Positions 12,801 to 22,352 of a stretch of 64,000 nucleotides of DNA are shown here, piece by piece. The notes under the pieces were generated by a model. That model did no database searches, had not been told where the DNA came from, and worked only from the letters and a program-made list of their open reading frames with translations. Both the position numbers and the translations under genes were made by a program. Each line of letters opens with the position of its first letter. The first letter of the stretch is position 1. Source of the DNA: Rhyacophila brunnea (taxonomy: Eukaryota; Arthropoda; Insecta; Trichoptera; Rhyacophilidae); the NCBI GenBank assembly GCA_022495005.1, contig JAGYXB010000160.1, positions 992,001 to 1,056,000 on the forward strand. The letters run 5' to 3'.

Positions 12801-15800
12801 TAAAACTCGGTCTTTCGTGTTCGTGACGTGGTCTTATATTTTCTTATCCTTTTTAGTTTCACAAATTTATATCTGGGTTTTTACGATTATAGTCGCAGGG
12901 CAGGTCCTATCCTATCGGAAAGGGGACGCTTACTAATTTTTTTTTCTTTTTCAAACTTCGCGTACCCACGCCATTCCACAAAAAGGACTCTCGTGATTGG
13001 CCAAATTTTATCGCGTGATGTTTTTTGATTTCACGAATCACGAGGACCACCCTGGCGCAGGCGCGTCGAAATTTGGACGTTGCCGACAAGCGCGGCAAAA
13101 TTTATTATTTTTGAATCCTTATATTTAGTCTTAAAATTATCTCTTTCATCCATCATCATTTTTACTTTTTAAATTAAAAAAAATACTTACGTGGTTGAGC
13201 AAGGAATCAGATTAGATGTTTTATGAAGCCGTTTCTAGAGGTCAGGGTTACGTTTCGACTTGAGCTACTAAATGATTATTTTACACCGGGAGAAGCCCGC
13301 CTGTAACAGGGGTGTATCACCACCCTCCCATTTTTTAATCGCGATTTTAATATTTTTGTATGAACAAATTTAACCGTCGTAAATTATTTATGTTGTTGAA
13401 TGACAGATGGCGCTACGTCCGAGAAGAATTCAAGAGAAGCGTCGCGTCATTTTGACATTTCATTCGGCATATCACAACGCAGTGCGTGCAAAATTTTGTA
13501 TGATTTATTTTAATTTATCTATTTTTATGTGCGTGTATTACAGTGCACAATGCCAGCAAGACGCAAGGGGGGCCATTTGGGCCGTCGAACGAATAAAGCA
13601 ACAAACATGCGAAATAGTAGAGCAGAAAGAACAGACGAACAAATCCAACAAGATAACAAAAACGTTGCGTGTAAGCATGTCGCAATTGCGTGCATCTCAA
13701 TCACAAGAGGCACGAGCTGAACGAAATCAACAACGACAATTGTAACGGAGCCAAGCGCGCCGGTTCGTAGTTAACACACGCAGAGCAAATGACCGACAAT
13801 GCCAACAAGTACATCGAGCATTTACATCCGCTTCGTTCCTTCGTCTCGCATTCGAGTACGAGCCAGATATTGAATATTCCGCTCATCCGAAAGTGCTGAT
13901 TGGTGCTATGGACAAAGAATGTCCCCATTGTCATGCGCTCAAATTCAAACATGAGTCAGCCGGGATGTGTTGCGCATCAGGAAAAGTGCAACTACCAGAA
14001 ATTGAGATACCACCAGAACCATTGAACGGCTTGCTCATCGGCACGGTTCCAGATTCAAACCTGTTCCTGAAGTCCATTCGCACATTCAATTCATACTTCC
14101 AAATGACTTCGTTCGGAGCAACAGAAATAGTTCACAATACTGCGGCAAATGGTCAACAATTCCATTCTACGCTCAAAATCAAAGGCCAAGTTAGTATACC
14201 ACAAAGTAGGCTCATTGCTGCCAATGCCAAACGAACCACATAATTTTTACAAATCTACTTCATGGACGGTGAGGACATCAATCGTGTGGATGCACGTTGC
14301 GGCTACAATAACCTCAATTCGCCTAATGCCAGGTGCATCGTCGGCAAACTGGACGCCCTATTGAATGAGCACAATGAATTATTGAAATTCTTCAAAGCAC
14401 ATATGCACGAATTGCAAAGTGACAATCACGCTATTGTCATCAATCCTGATAAAACACCAGCTGGAGAGCACGTGCGTCGATTCAATGCGCCTGTTGTTGA
14501 CGACATTGCTGGAATCATGGTTGGCGACCGCACATCGACGCGAGAAATCGTGATTCGAAGAAGAAACAATAATCTGGAGTTCATCGCTGACATACACCGT
14601 TCATACGACGCTCTCCAATATCCGCTAATTTTCTGGAAGGGACAAGACGGATATGGCATAAACATTAAACAACGAGATCCTGTCACAGGTAATTCATTCA
14701 TTATGAACATCATTACTCATTTTGAATTGAGAAAATGAATGGTTGATGTTTTTTTTGTTTTTATCGGCGGTCATCGTCTACAGCGCTCTATTCCTCTTTC
14801 TGTCATATATCCCATCCCCACACACTTACGATACATTCGTTATTTTTTATTTAACAACCACAAAATATTCACTAGAAATAATTTATATGGCAGAACAACG
14901 TTTGCCGGGTCAGCTAGTATTATTATATATTTTAATATCACGTGACTTAGCGTTTTTTTAAAATAACTTAAAATATGGATATCTTTACCTAATGGTTGCA
15001 TTTTGAACGTTTAAAAATACTATATAACGTAAAAAAATAAAATTATATTTTAATTCTGAGCGTCTAGTGCAAGCACTTTGGGCGAGTACTAGCGAAATGG
15101 TATATGGTCTCAAACATTTGTATACGCATACGTTCGCTCGCCCATAAACCAAACACACGGCACGCAGCTTCATTTAGCAATGCAATGGGTGGCGTCTAGA
15201 TGTATCTATAGTTTAAGGTGCCAAAGCATAATATGGATAAATTCCCACTACAAGGCAACCCTAGACAAGGGTTAATGGAGTAAATCCATACTACCTTCCC
15301 CATACCTGGTGTCCTGGTTTGTCGAGTCGCCGCTGAGTAGAAATGAGCTCAAGTTGATATTGAGACTAATATCTGACCAGACCACGATCAAAAGGTTTGA
15401 TGTTCCTTTGGGGAGAAGCGACTCGCAGGAGACGTACATAAGGACAACACTATTTGGCACTCACCTTGGTTTCCTAAGGCAAATGGCATGCATTTCACTT
15501 AATATATCCGGCATCGCGTTAGGGTGCTGCTGAAGAATTATGACAAAAGGATGGAGGGGCGAAGTGAGGCCCCACTGGCAGACGTATTTCGGATGAGTGC
15601 TCAACTTCTGTTCCACCGATAGCTGTATGATCCCTGATATAATCGATGTTATCCCACAATATTGCCTGCAAATGAACACTTCATTATAGTGGAACCATTC
15701 AACCACGAATATGCGATTTTATCTCTAAGTAGGGCTAATGTAGGTAATCATTGTTACTGTTGATATTGTTGACTTTAGTTACATCAGGCTTATTCCATCA

Positions 15801-16829
15801 GTGTCTCTAGTTTGGCACTTCTCCGACTATGTCTTGTTTCGTGCCAAAACTATTGAACCTTACGATAATGTGGTATGTACCAAAAGGGTAAATGCGGGTC
15901 AGAAGACCTAACTGTGGAGAAAAGGACACAGAATTACTGAGGTTAAGGTAGTGGAGGGAACTTGTGGCAGACTGTGGGAAGTGGAGTTTTTGGTTACGAA
16001 TCGTGTACCTCCCTTCAAAAGGCAATCTTCATTGTTGTTAGACGGGTGACTATTCAAACTATACTGCTTGCCATTGGTTATAGAGAAGGGAAACACCTGC
16101 TAACAGTACTGGACTAAGAGATGCAATGAATACTATAGATACCTCCCTACTTTGATTTTGAATCCACCATCTGTGATCTACACATCTGTTATAAGTAACG
16201 TTAGGTGCACTTCAAATTTGGGTATAAAAATGACATTTAAATTTTTTTTCTATGAAATAATACAATAATTATTGTTAATTTAAAATTTGAAATTTTCATA
16301 CATTTCGATGCATCATTATCACACACTAAGATTATATTAGGTGATATTAGGTTGGGGTAGGATAGGTTAGGTTATGTTATCTTAGGTTAGGTTAGGTTAT
16401 CTTATGTTAGGTTAGGTTGGGTTTGGTCTAAAAAGAAACTTATAAAAACTCATGCGGGCATCTGCGACACATTTACCCTAACGAGAAGTGCCCTGCGCCC
16501 TTCTAAGTTGCAGTGAGAGCTGGTAGCAGACTGCATTTTGTTTAAATAACATACCTTACATATGGTAACATTGTCATGACAGTAGTTGTAGCCGACGATA
16601 ATCCAAGAAAGCCATCTAAAACTAAATGAAGGAATCCCTTGCATGCCGTGGAGCTGACGGCTACATCCGCAGAGCTACAACTTTCTTGCAATAGTCTTAA
16701 AGGAACATTTAAGTCTAGCGATTTTCCAGCATCCTTAGATGGGATTATTGTCAATTCAATTAACATATCTATGGCTTCCGAGATAAGTATTACATTTTTT
16801 GATTTCAGTTTATATTCAATTTCATCCAT
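687..16829 (-). CDS. FOCAD: Focadhesin (FOCAD) orthologue, 5' part, nine exons, incomplete at left edge
   Basis: Large alpha-helical HEAT/ARM-like protein; in mammals focadhesin binds vinculin at focal adhesions and supports the SKI mRNA-surveillance complex. Nine exons (16555-16829, 15465-15665, 11099-11282, 8784-9075, 7466-8034, 6133-6356, 5442-5645, 2472-2758, 687-895) join with GT-AG borders and unbroken phase, giving 815 codons and no stop. Vertebrate focadhesin is about 1,800 residues, so roughly the C-terminal half lies beyond position 1. The family call rests on remembered similarity. Exon 6 has a run ending CYPYLQQLL followed by EWEVHTARAKAVKHIC. Exon 7 has CLALEGLKALWQSQ, then TWKVLAPRITRDKRP, followed in exon 8 by ICDLLSSVPAL. 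These match the DUF3730-containing part of focadhesin in the same order. The start is the ATG at 16827-16829, where MDEIEYKLKSKN resembles the vertebrate N-terminus. Introns reach 4.2 kb and are full of transposons. No intact exon appears interrupted. Confidence 0.9.
1088..1295 (-). mobile_element. tRNA-derived SINE, copy 1
   Basis: Minus-strand head with B box GGTTCGAATCC (1230-1240), tail ending GTTAATACAAACCTCCA. Further copies at 23769-24560 (split) and 45795-45965. Confidence 0.65.
2472..2758 (-). CDS. FOCAD: FOCAD exon 8
   Basis: Residues 650-746 (ICDLLSSVPALYTPSPDNDK; LTVLWQFVVNSHEPTVTVAA; LQALSRFKVEHMQLKHLPD). Continues the focadhesin block of exon 7 directly. Acceptor ATCACAG|A, donor CCGA|GTAAAT. 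Locally GC-rich against AT-rich flanks, as expected for a conserved exon. Confidence 0.92.
3089..3292. mobile_element. Foldback MITE with TTAGG-type core, copy 1
   Basis: Flanked by a perfect 8-bp duplication GAATTTAA (3081-3088, 3293-3300), so hAT-type. About 85-base inverted arms surround a core of TTAGG/TTGGG-like repeats (3163-3217). Inserted inside the hAT remnant's coding part. Confidence 0.75.
3530..4440 (+). mobile_element. 5'-truncated Jockey-like LINE
   Basis: ORF 3534-4199 encodes the region downstream of the reverse transcriptase: SSVRDLGITFESKLTFISHI, KMLGFVMRTS, LFNSLVRSRLESGSIVWAPH, then RLLYLRLYGYYPWLYPTDFL. This is the usual end of non-LTR RT proteins. A 3' UTR and an (AATTGAA)n tail follow at about 4390-4440. 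Related tails occur at 24.5 and 59.3 kb. Confidence 0.8.
4807..5191. mobile_element. Harbinger-like MITE, copy 1
   Basis: TTA on both sides (4804-4806, 5192-5194) and inverted ends GCCAGCTCGCACATCA / TGATGTGCGAGCCCTC. The 131- and 147-codon ORFs here lie inside this element on opposite strands and are not taken as genes. Second copy at 11361-11761. Confidence 0.65.
5442..5645 (-). CDS. FOCAD: FOCAD exon 7
   Basis: Residues 582-650 (AIIYGAELVPVISGILSCCN; LEGLKALWQSQIVAPAGTWK; VLAPRITRDKRPSAQIG). This is the best-recognised focadhesin block, a helix pair ending with a TW-x-x-L-x-P-x-x-x-x-D-x-RP pattern. Acceptor ATCATAG|AG, donor ATTGG|GTCAGT. Confidence 0.92.
6133..6356 (-). CDS. FOCAD: FOCAD exon 6
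   Basis: Residues 508-582 (ENVPAVVRVLEDLQKLPTFP; CYPYLQQLL; EWEVHTARAKAVKHICETR). One of the two segments most like vertebrate focadhesin: paired helices, then a Trp-Glu stretch and a KHIC motif. Acceptor TTCTAG|GAA, donor ACAAG|GTAAGC. Confidence 0.9.
7466..8034 (-). CDS. FOCAD: FOCAD exon 5
   Basis: Largest exon in the window, residues 318-507 (RFYDNPLSIYILSSSLLQWL; LLPVTLGALRMSRNAQEIVD). Acceptor TTTCAG|GT, donor TCTAAG|GTATAT. A second AG lies 19 bases inside (CTTACAG), but only the outer acceptor keeps the phase. Confidence 0.88.
8784..9075 (-). CDS. FOCAD: FOCAD exon 4
   Basis: Residues 221-318 (PNAPNSKSHTSYEMYSIVTK, DLILAEEDPRPCIELIHQAL). Acceptor TTCTAG|CCC, donor TTGT|GTAAGT. The start lies upstream of the first ATG in this frame; phase with exon 3 fixes the boundary at 9075. 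Confidence 0.88.
9560..11025 (+). mobile_element. mariner element 1, inactive
   Basis: Inverted ends CGAGGGGAGTTCCATAAG / CTTATGGAACTCCCCTCG, flanked by TA. Transposase (about 10,010-11,020) reads TEIAESFNLSR, CCGRPIDI, then catalytic-type VTGDKTWVHHYDPESK, VYDNAPVHKA and SPYNPDLVPSDYYLF, the mariner D,D,D pattern with the last two Asp 34 apart. It is broken by a stop at about 10,385 and others upstream. Hosts a MITE at 9624-9847 and is itself inserted in a LINE tail (about 9470-9559 plus 11026-11050). Confidence 0.88.
9624..9847. mobile_element. Foldback MITE with TTAGG-type core, copy 2
   Basis: Arms start GGTACTGTTCGGTTATACGG and end in its complement; core 9704-9768 is TTAGG/TTGGG-like. 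Flanks AAAATTTT / AAATTTTT fit an 8-bp duplication. A third, partial copy is at about 38,098-38,128 plus 38,350-38,366. Confidence 0.7.
11099..11282 (-). CDS. FOCAD: FOCAD exon 3
   Basis: Residues 159-220 (SLHSIEILRPVFLWILCNPN and LLLAEKCPGQTSLVLECLGW). Acceptor TTTCAG|A, donor CAACAG|GTATGT. The exon ends on a codon boundary. A mariner element ends only 73 bases downstream of the donor, on its intron side. Confidence 0.88.
11361..11761. mobile_element. Harbinger-like MITE, copy 2
   Basis: Ends GCCGGCTCGCACATC / GATGTGAGAGCCAGC, flanked by TAA (11358-11360, 11762-11764). Same family as 4807-5191; lies in the FOCAD intron upstream of exon 3. Confidence 0.6.
11950..12125 (+). mobile_element. 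LINE RNase H remnant
   Basis: Frame reads HMKIEGNEKADDLANNLVSQ followed by HHITGSQNAETGMSTLRKRA. GNEKAD-x-LA is the characteristic RNase H end motif of I/R1/Jockey-type elements. Short fragment only. Confidence 0.55.
12447..14917 (+). mobile_element. Degenerate Helitron
   Basis: Starts TCTCTATATATATAAAAATC after an A and ends TTTGCCGGGTCAGCTAG before a T, the A|TC...CTAG|T insertion pattern. From 13,549 it encodes broken pieces of a Helitron Rep/helicase-like protein: MPARRKGGHLGRRTNKA; CPHCHALKFKHESAGMCCAS; DGEDINRVDARCGY; IVGKLDALLNEHNELLKFFK; MVGDRTSTREIVIRRRNN; FWKGQDGYGI. Several frame changes, and the Rep catalytic and helicase parts are missing. Lies in the FOCAD intron between exons 2 and 3. 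Confidence 0.85.
15465..15665 (-). CDS. FOCAD: FOCAD exon 2
   Basis: Residues 92-159 (contains QYCGITSIISGIIQLSVEQK). Acceptor TTTGCAG|GC and donor ACCAAG|GTGAGT on the minus strand. Length is 201 nt, so it keeps the phase of exon 1. An ORF at 15272-15460 just downstream is not needed: exon 3 continues in phase without it. Confidence 0.88.
16331..16425. repeat. Degenerate TTAGG-type array in FOCAD intron 1
   Basis: Interrupted runs of TTAGG with TTATC and TTGGG variants. Resembles insect telomere repeats and MITE cores at 3.2 and 9.7 kb, but no flanking inverted arms were found here. Confidence 0.6.
16555..16829 (-). CDS. FOCAD: FOCAD exon 1 (coding start)
   Basis: Residues 1-92, starting MDEIEYKLK. 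A second ATG-like codon follows nearby, but the first gives the family-like amphipathic N-terminus. The donor reads GTAAG|GTATG on the minus strand, leaving two bases of a codon. The 5' UTR and promoter upstream (plus-strand positions above 16830) could not be delimited. Confidence 0.88.
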
Positions 16830-17270
16830 GGTGAAATGTTTTTTGGTTAGTTTTCAAAGATTTGAATTGAGCTGTCAAACGTCCCTGCTGTCAAAATATT
16901 CACAATGTGGCCAGGATACATAATATCTCCCTCTATAATAGACAACAAAATTTACTGATGGTATTCCATTGATTTTATTAAAATATTTAAGCTGAAAGGC
17001 GAGATTTATGAAAATTAGGTACCTACGAACGCGCATATTCAAGACAAGGTTCCACAATTCCTCAAATAATGAAATGGTTCATTCATATGTTTCAATAAGA
17101 TTTATGTTAATTTAGCTATAATTTACGGAATTTCATAAAAAAAAAATAATACTACTTGGGAACGAAACGATAGTGTCAATCATTATTGTGTCGCAGTATC
17201 ACACTGATACAAGTGTATAATGTGCACATCATGGTCATTGTTTACAAGTGGACATGAACAAACAACTTGA

Positions 17271-17506
17271 CAGAGCTCGAAATGGACTAGAGAGCACCGG
17301 AGCGCCGTTCCGGTTCACGAAATCCCTAAAATTATCGCTCCGTTTCGTGGAAAAAATAATTTTTCCATACGACTTCGATAGGCCATATAACAAGAAATCT
17401 AACGCATTTATTTTTATAAAATATACATAAAATTAGATAACTATGTCAATATTTTAGATAAATTATTGAGCGCTCCGGTTTGTAAAATTTTCCATTTTGA
17501 GCGCTG
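17271..17506. mobile_element. hAT-type MITE (CAGxGCTCxAAATGG family), copy 1
   Basis: Ends CAGAGCTCGAAATGGA / TCCATTTTGAGCGCTG. Family members at 38129-38349 and 59744-59985 have clear 8-bp duplications; here the flanks no longer match. Confidence 0.6.
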
Positions 17507-17706
17507 AAACAGATACGACTGAAGTGCAACCGTAGGCAATAAACAGGGAACATAGAAATCAATCAAATTTAATACCACATTAATTATTACACAGCACAGC
17601 TTCTAATCTCCAGTTTATACAATTAATACAGAAATAATTAATTAGATACCTAGGTATTGAATGAAAATAAATCTGAGCTCTATTCCTTCTGATATTATAT
17701 CTATGG

Positions 17707-18116
17707 CCTCCACAAGGGAAGGCTGACAGGGCTTTAACCTAGGGCCCGGGCTTAGAAAAAAGCGTAGAATTTTATTTTATAATAATTATTTTGTGTGTTG
17801 TTTCCTGTCTAATAAAAATGTCTTTTTATCCAATATGGCGAAGGGTCGCATGTTACATAGTTAGGTAGGTACCACAAAATTGTCGCGATTAGTGCTTCAT
17901 AATATTATGATGGTGCCAGCAACTCAATAATTCAAATGAATTTATTTAAAATACAAAAATCGTTAAAAAATACATGGAATACTCTTAATTTTACCACGGA
18001 ATACCATTTTGGGAACACTACTGTAGAACATCACACTGGACTTAATCTTAGCGATATGTAGGAGGTTCGTTAAACATCTTGGCCTGGAGGCCCGCTTCAG
18101 GGTGTGGGGGCCATGA
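17707..18116. mobile_element. CATGG-ended repeat, copy 1
   Basis: GC-rich ends (AGGGCCCGGGC at left; GGCCCGCTTCAGGGTGTGGG then GGCCATG at right) around an AT-rich middle. Fragments of the family at 8,455-8,530, 22,740-22,872, 29,087-29,170 and 58,190-58,330; complete copies with target duplications at 29978-30345 and 62445-62962. Confidence 0.5.
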
Positions 18117-18309
18117 TTAGGTATAGGTATCAGTTAATTCAGTTGCTTTGCTAAATTTAACAGCACTATCCTTCATATTAAATTATTATTACAAATATTA
18201 TTTTATTGAATGAACATATTTTTGAAGTTATACTTCTTTAAGCGCGTTTGGAAAATCAGATCAGAGTGTATTTTTGGCGTGTGACATGTAACACATAATT
18301 TATTTTTTC

Positions 18310-18390
18310 ACACAAAAATAAACGCATTCGATTGGATTTGAACCACCGATTGTTCGATTATCAGCCGAACGCATTACCATTACACCACAG
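18310..18390 (-). repeat. tRNA-like sequence (SINE head or tRNA pseudogene)
   Basis: Minus strand has B-box-like GGTTCAAATCC, an A-box-like TGTAATGGTAATGC and a possible anticodon stem TTCGG/TCGAA with loop CTGATAA. The T stem pairs poorly and the 5' end is cut by the neighbouring insertion. A related flank (GAAGTTATACTTCTTTA...) recurs at 42,840-42,930, so it belongs to a dispersed repeat, not a working tRNA gene. Confidence 0.35.
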
Positions 18391-20243
18391 CAGTAGCGAA
18401 GGGTGGAGGTAGGCTGTTAAGATTCGCCATAAATAGTGCACATTAAACTTTGTTAGTCATATGTATTTGTTTTTATTGACCACCTAAGACTACAATTTAC
18501 GGGGTATGATAGTTAATTTTTCAAAATCAATTAAACCCTGCCTAAGCCAAAGCATAATAGTTTTGGTATATTTTGGGCAATACGACAAAATTGTGCACAC
18601 TTTTTCATTCATACTTAATTTGTTTTCATTGGATTAAGAATACATATTAAACATATTGTTGGTTCATTTTTTTTAAATTCATTATACCCTGTGTCGCACA
18701 CTGAATTTTCTGCCCCTGTGGGGGGCGCTCCCATAAGGAGTAGTGCCTCCCAGCCGCTCGGTCTGACCCTGGTAGTCAATGTGCCACCGGTGGAATGATT
18801 ACGACCCTCGACAAAACTGAACAAAATTAACATATGTAGAAGTCCCACAGTTTGCCTTGTCGAGTGTTAGCACTCCGCAAGGTGAACTGTGAAGGAGATA
18901 AGTCGGTCGCAGACCATGTACATATAGGTAATAAGGTAATAGGGTTAAAATTTTGATCAAATATAATATGCTTAGGTAAAGGGTAATTAAATTAAATTAG
19001 ATATAAAATATGATTTTGATGTAAGATAATATGTAATGTAAATTGTAATATAATGGTTAATAAAATGTAATAGGCAATGGGTTAGAGACATAATAAAGTA
19101 GGACGTATGGACGGGCGTTAGTAATATGTAGTAGTTAAAATAATTAAGATAATTAAGGAATTAATGTAATTAAAGTAATATTAATCATATTATGTACATC
19201 GATATCGCTATATGTTTGGTTGATAGTCTGACATCCGTCAACCTTATATAAATGTGTAGCATATGGCAGTATCGGTGATCGGTGTGAATTTGTAAGAAAT
19301 ACAACCACCGCTAACGGATAAAAAGGCAAGATTATTAAATCCAAAATCAGTCTGTTTTGTCGCTTGTGGGTTCCGGGAGTCGCTTCTGCGACGGCTTGTT
19401 GTCCCGGGACCCTCACGATCTCGTCTGCATAACTAATTAGAAATAATTAAGTTAATGTTAAATAATTAGTTAATAATAATCAAGTTAATTTTAAAATAAT
19501 TAAATAATAATATTCGAATTAATTTTTAATTAATCAGTAATAAATGTGGTTATTTTTGTGACTTCGGATATTAGTTGACTCTTGTTTATTGAGACTTCGA
19601 ACTGTGAACTTCGAATATTAATTGATTTGACTTTTCTTTTTTTTACTAATTGTGGTGTATGGATAATAACAATAAATCGAGTTTCTTTTAATTATTATAA
19701 ACTTTGGGACTTTCGATACCAATGTGAATGATACCTTTGGACTATAATCCTTGATGAAGGAATGCCATACGGCCAAACATATTCTAATAACAATAAAATA
19801 CGAGTTCTGAAGATTTCATCTGGTGTTTAATTGACTTTGTGCCCCGTGACTTCTTGGTTACTCCACGTCCATGAGGTTCCTGCCTGTTCTTCCACATTAA
19901 TGAACCTCCACTTCCAAGTGCCTGAGCTAGTCAGGAAGTCGGAGGCCTTCACCTGCCTAACCAAACTATAATAGATAAAAATTGTTATTATATCTATAAA
20001 ATATCCAATGTTATGTATGATTTAATTGCATAATTTTAGATATTTTATAGAGAGACGAGTATTTTTTGACTATTTTCTATGATGACTTAGTATTCGCAGG
20101 GTTTATTTGAATTTTTAAAACTAACCATCACCTTCTGTAAATTGTAGTCTTATTTTAATGAAAACAAATACATATGACAGACAAAGTCTAATGTGCACTA
20201 TTTATGGCGGATCTTAACAGCCTACCTCCACTCTTCGCCACTG
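18391..20243. mobile_element. hAT-type element (CAGTGGCGAAGGGTGG family), 1.85 kb
   Basis: Ends CAGTAGCGAAGGGTGGAGG and CCTCCACTCTTCGCCACTG; 8-bp duplication CACCACAG / CACCAGAG (7 of 8). No transposase recognised; contains low-complexity AT sequence. Family copies at 33864-34410 and 59720-60538, fragments at about 5,690-5,793, 35,850-36,085, 52,503-52,690 and 58,480-58,700. Confidence 0.7.
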
Positions 20244-21074
20244 CACCAGAGTATGATACTCCAATCGTGACGATTATACAGTATAATATTATAGTTTATA
20301 ATTATTGTCCCCTTGCCTAGGCAGCGAATTTATTATTGTCGGCCATTTGCAATTTCTTACGTAAACAAACTATTAAACGTCATAGTGGCAGTTGTTACTT
20401 TAAAAACAAAAACAACGATAAATAATTATATAATTTAGTAATATAAGTTAAAGTGTATAGAAATAAACCAACGGCGTTCCAATAAGAATATATTCCAATA
20501 ATTCCCTTTTATTGAGTGTGTAATTTAACAAGATAATTAAGAGCTAGTCGAAGAATCTAGGTTATCGCAAGTTTAGGTTTTGTTACGCCAAAGAAGTATA
20601 ACTTCTAACGCACGTACATAAGTACACACACCGATTTTTTTTGTTTGTTTTAATGAATTTTATACAAATTAACTTCTCTAGTAAACTTAATTTCCATACG
20701 TCACGCAATTGACACGCTTATTATGAAAAGCATACAGGGAAAACGATCAATGCCAATGAAAACCAGTTTTTTAGATAATTTATTTTAAACGTGGCCAGCC
20801 TTATAAAATATTATTTACCTAGGTACATTATAAATGAACACGATCATCACAATGTTATATTATGTTTATAAAATAAAGCGGTTATAATAGTTGCTAATAA
20901 GACTATTAAAAATGTAAGATGATTTAAAAAGTCCACTCATAAGCCAGGTTGAGACATTCTTGAGGTACACATAGCATGTTGCCCGAATGCCGAGCCATGT
21001 CCAACGTCGTTTCTTCATCTTCGATGTGATGAGAGGCTGTATGGTATGCTTTCTTATCTCCTCGCTACATACCA

Positions 21075-21440
21075 TTAAGGCTATACGTCAGTTGAGGCAT
21101 GGTCTAAAAAGATCGTGGCTAGGCGATGCGCGGATTGCGGGTCGCGGGTGCAAATGACGCATGCCGAACGAAATATAATTTGTCATATAAATCCAACATG
21201 CGTCTATTTAATGTTCTGTTTATTGTGCTATTAGTAACAATAATAATAATATATTCATTGACATGTTTTCTTTTTCAAGTAAATGGGTAACGTTTTTAGT
21301 CATCTTTACACGATTTAAGAATTAATACCCCCGTCGCCATCACGAAAGAAATTTACGTATTCACACCTCGACGTTCGTTCTCCGAATGCCAGCGAGTCCA
21401 AAATTTCATCGCGCCTATAGTTGAAAATTATTTGCGAATC
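21075..21440. mobile_element. piggyBac-like MITE (TTAA family), copy 2
   Basis: Left end TTAAGGCTATACGTCAGTTG intact; right end truncated near 21,440. Confidence 0.55.
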
Positions 21441-21629
21441 CTACCACCAAGCATCTATTCCAGTACTCGAAATGTAAAAACGAAGCGTGCTATCTAATAT
21501 TTTATCCCACATAAAGTCAGTCAACATTGATTTTGTAAATAAATTTAAATTATTAAATACACTTTAAATGCGACGTTTATTCCTATTTACCAATTAAACA
21601 CTAACTTTACTTTCATTGACGAAAAAGAA

Positions 21630-22352
21630 AGGGGGGACATGCTCGTCGTAGGTCGAAATTGAGTTTTTATTGTATTTTCAAACCATGATCCTGGACACTC
21701 CTTAAACGTTGTAGATAATCTATTTATATAATTTTGAAGCCTTATTATCCCTCATATTTATTTTAAACATTTGATGACTGCATAAAGTATTTTTGTTACA
21801 TAAAATAGTATTCTTTTAAACCTCTCGCTCTAATGTTTTAGAATATAGTCATATTTCGGTACATGAATGTGCAGTGGTGTTAAGATTTTTTACGTTTATT
21901 AATTTTTAAGCGCATTTCTAAAATCATTAGTATAATTTATGACGAGATAATTTTTGTAAAATATTCACGATACAAAATTATATTGATAATCTCTGTGATC
22001 CCAAATTTGACAAGAATTAGGCATTTTATTATTCAAAAATCGGCAAGATTAACACATTTTAAGATAATTCTAAAGATACTTATTATAAGCTATGTCTTTG
22101 ACTATTTAAGTGTGATAAACATCCTACGAATAATGATTGCTTTATAATAATTATTGACCTAAGAATAAGGTAGTGTTTTTTTGAAATACGCCATTTCTTT
22201 TGGCATTCCCCAGTGGTTAAGCTACAACATACGGCCGTAGCCATAAATTGACAAACTATAATTAAAGTAGGGAGTAAAATGATAGTCTCCAGGATTATGG
22301 TTTGAAAATACAATAAAAACTCAATTTTGACCTGCAACGAGCATGTGGGCCG
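21630..22352. mobile_element. TIR element with about 60-base arms
   Basis: Left GACATGCTCGTCGTAGGTCG and onwards mirrors right CAACGAGCATGTGGGCC read in reverse. Second copy 52768-53880 lacks the right arm and carries a 460-bp insertion (53172-53632). Confidence 0.65.

Noticed and set aside
12745..13745. Several 60-110-codon ORFs at the start of the Helitron
   Set aside because: Frames overlap in both directions and only the piece starting MPARRKGGHLG resembles Helitron protein.
15272..15533. ORFs beside FOCAD exon 2
   Set aside because: One lies in the intron after a good donor and the other is antisense; exon 3 joins exon 2 in phase without them.
16331..16425. Telomere
   Set aside because: TTAGG units are degenerate and flanked by ordinary intron sequence; this is an interstitial repeat.
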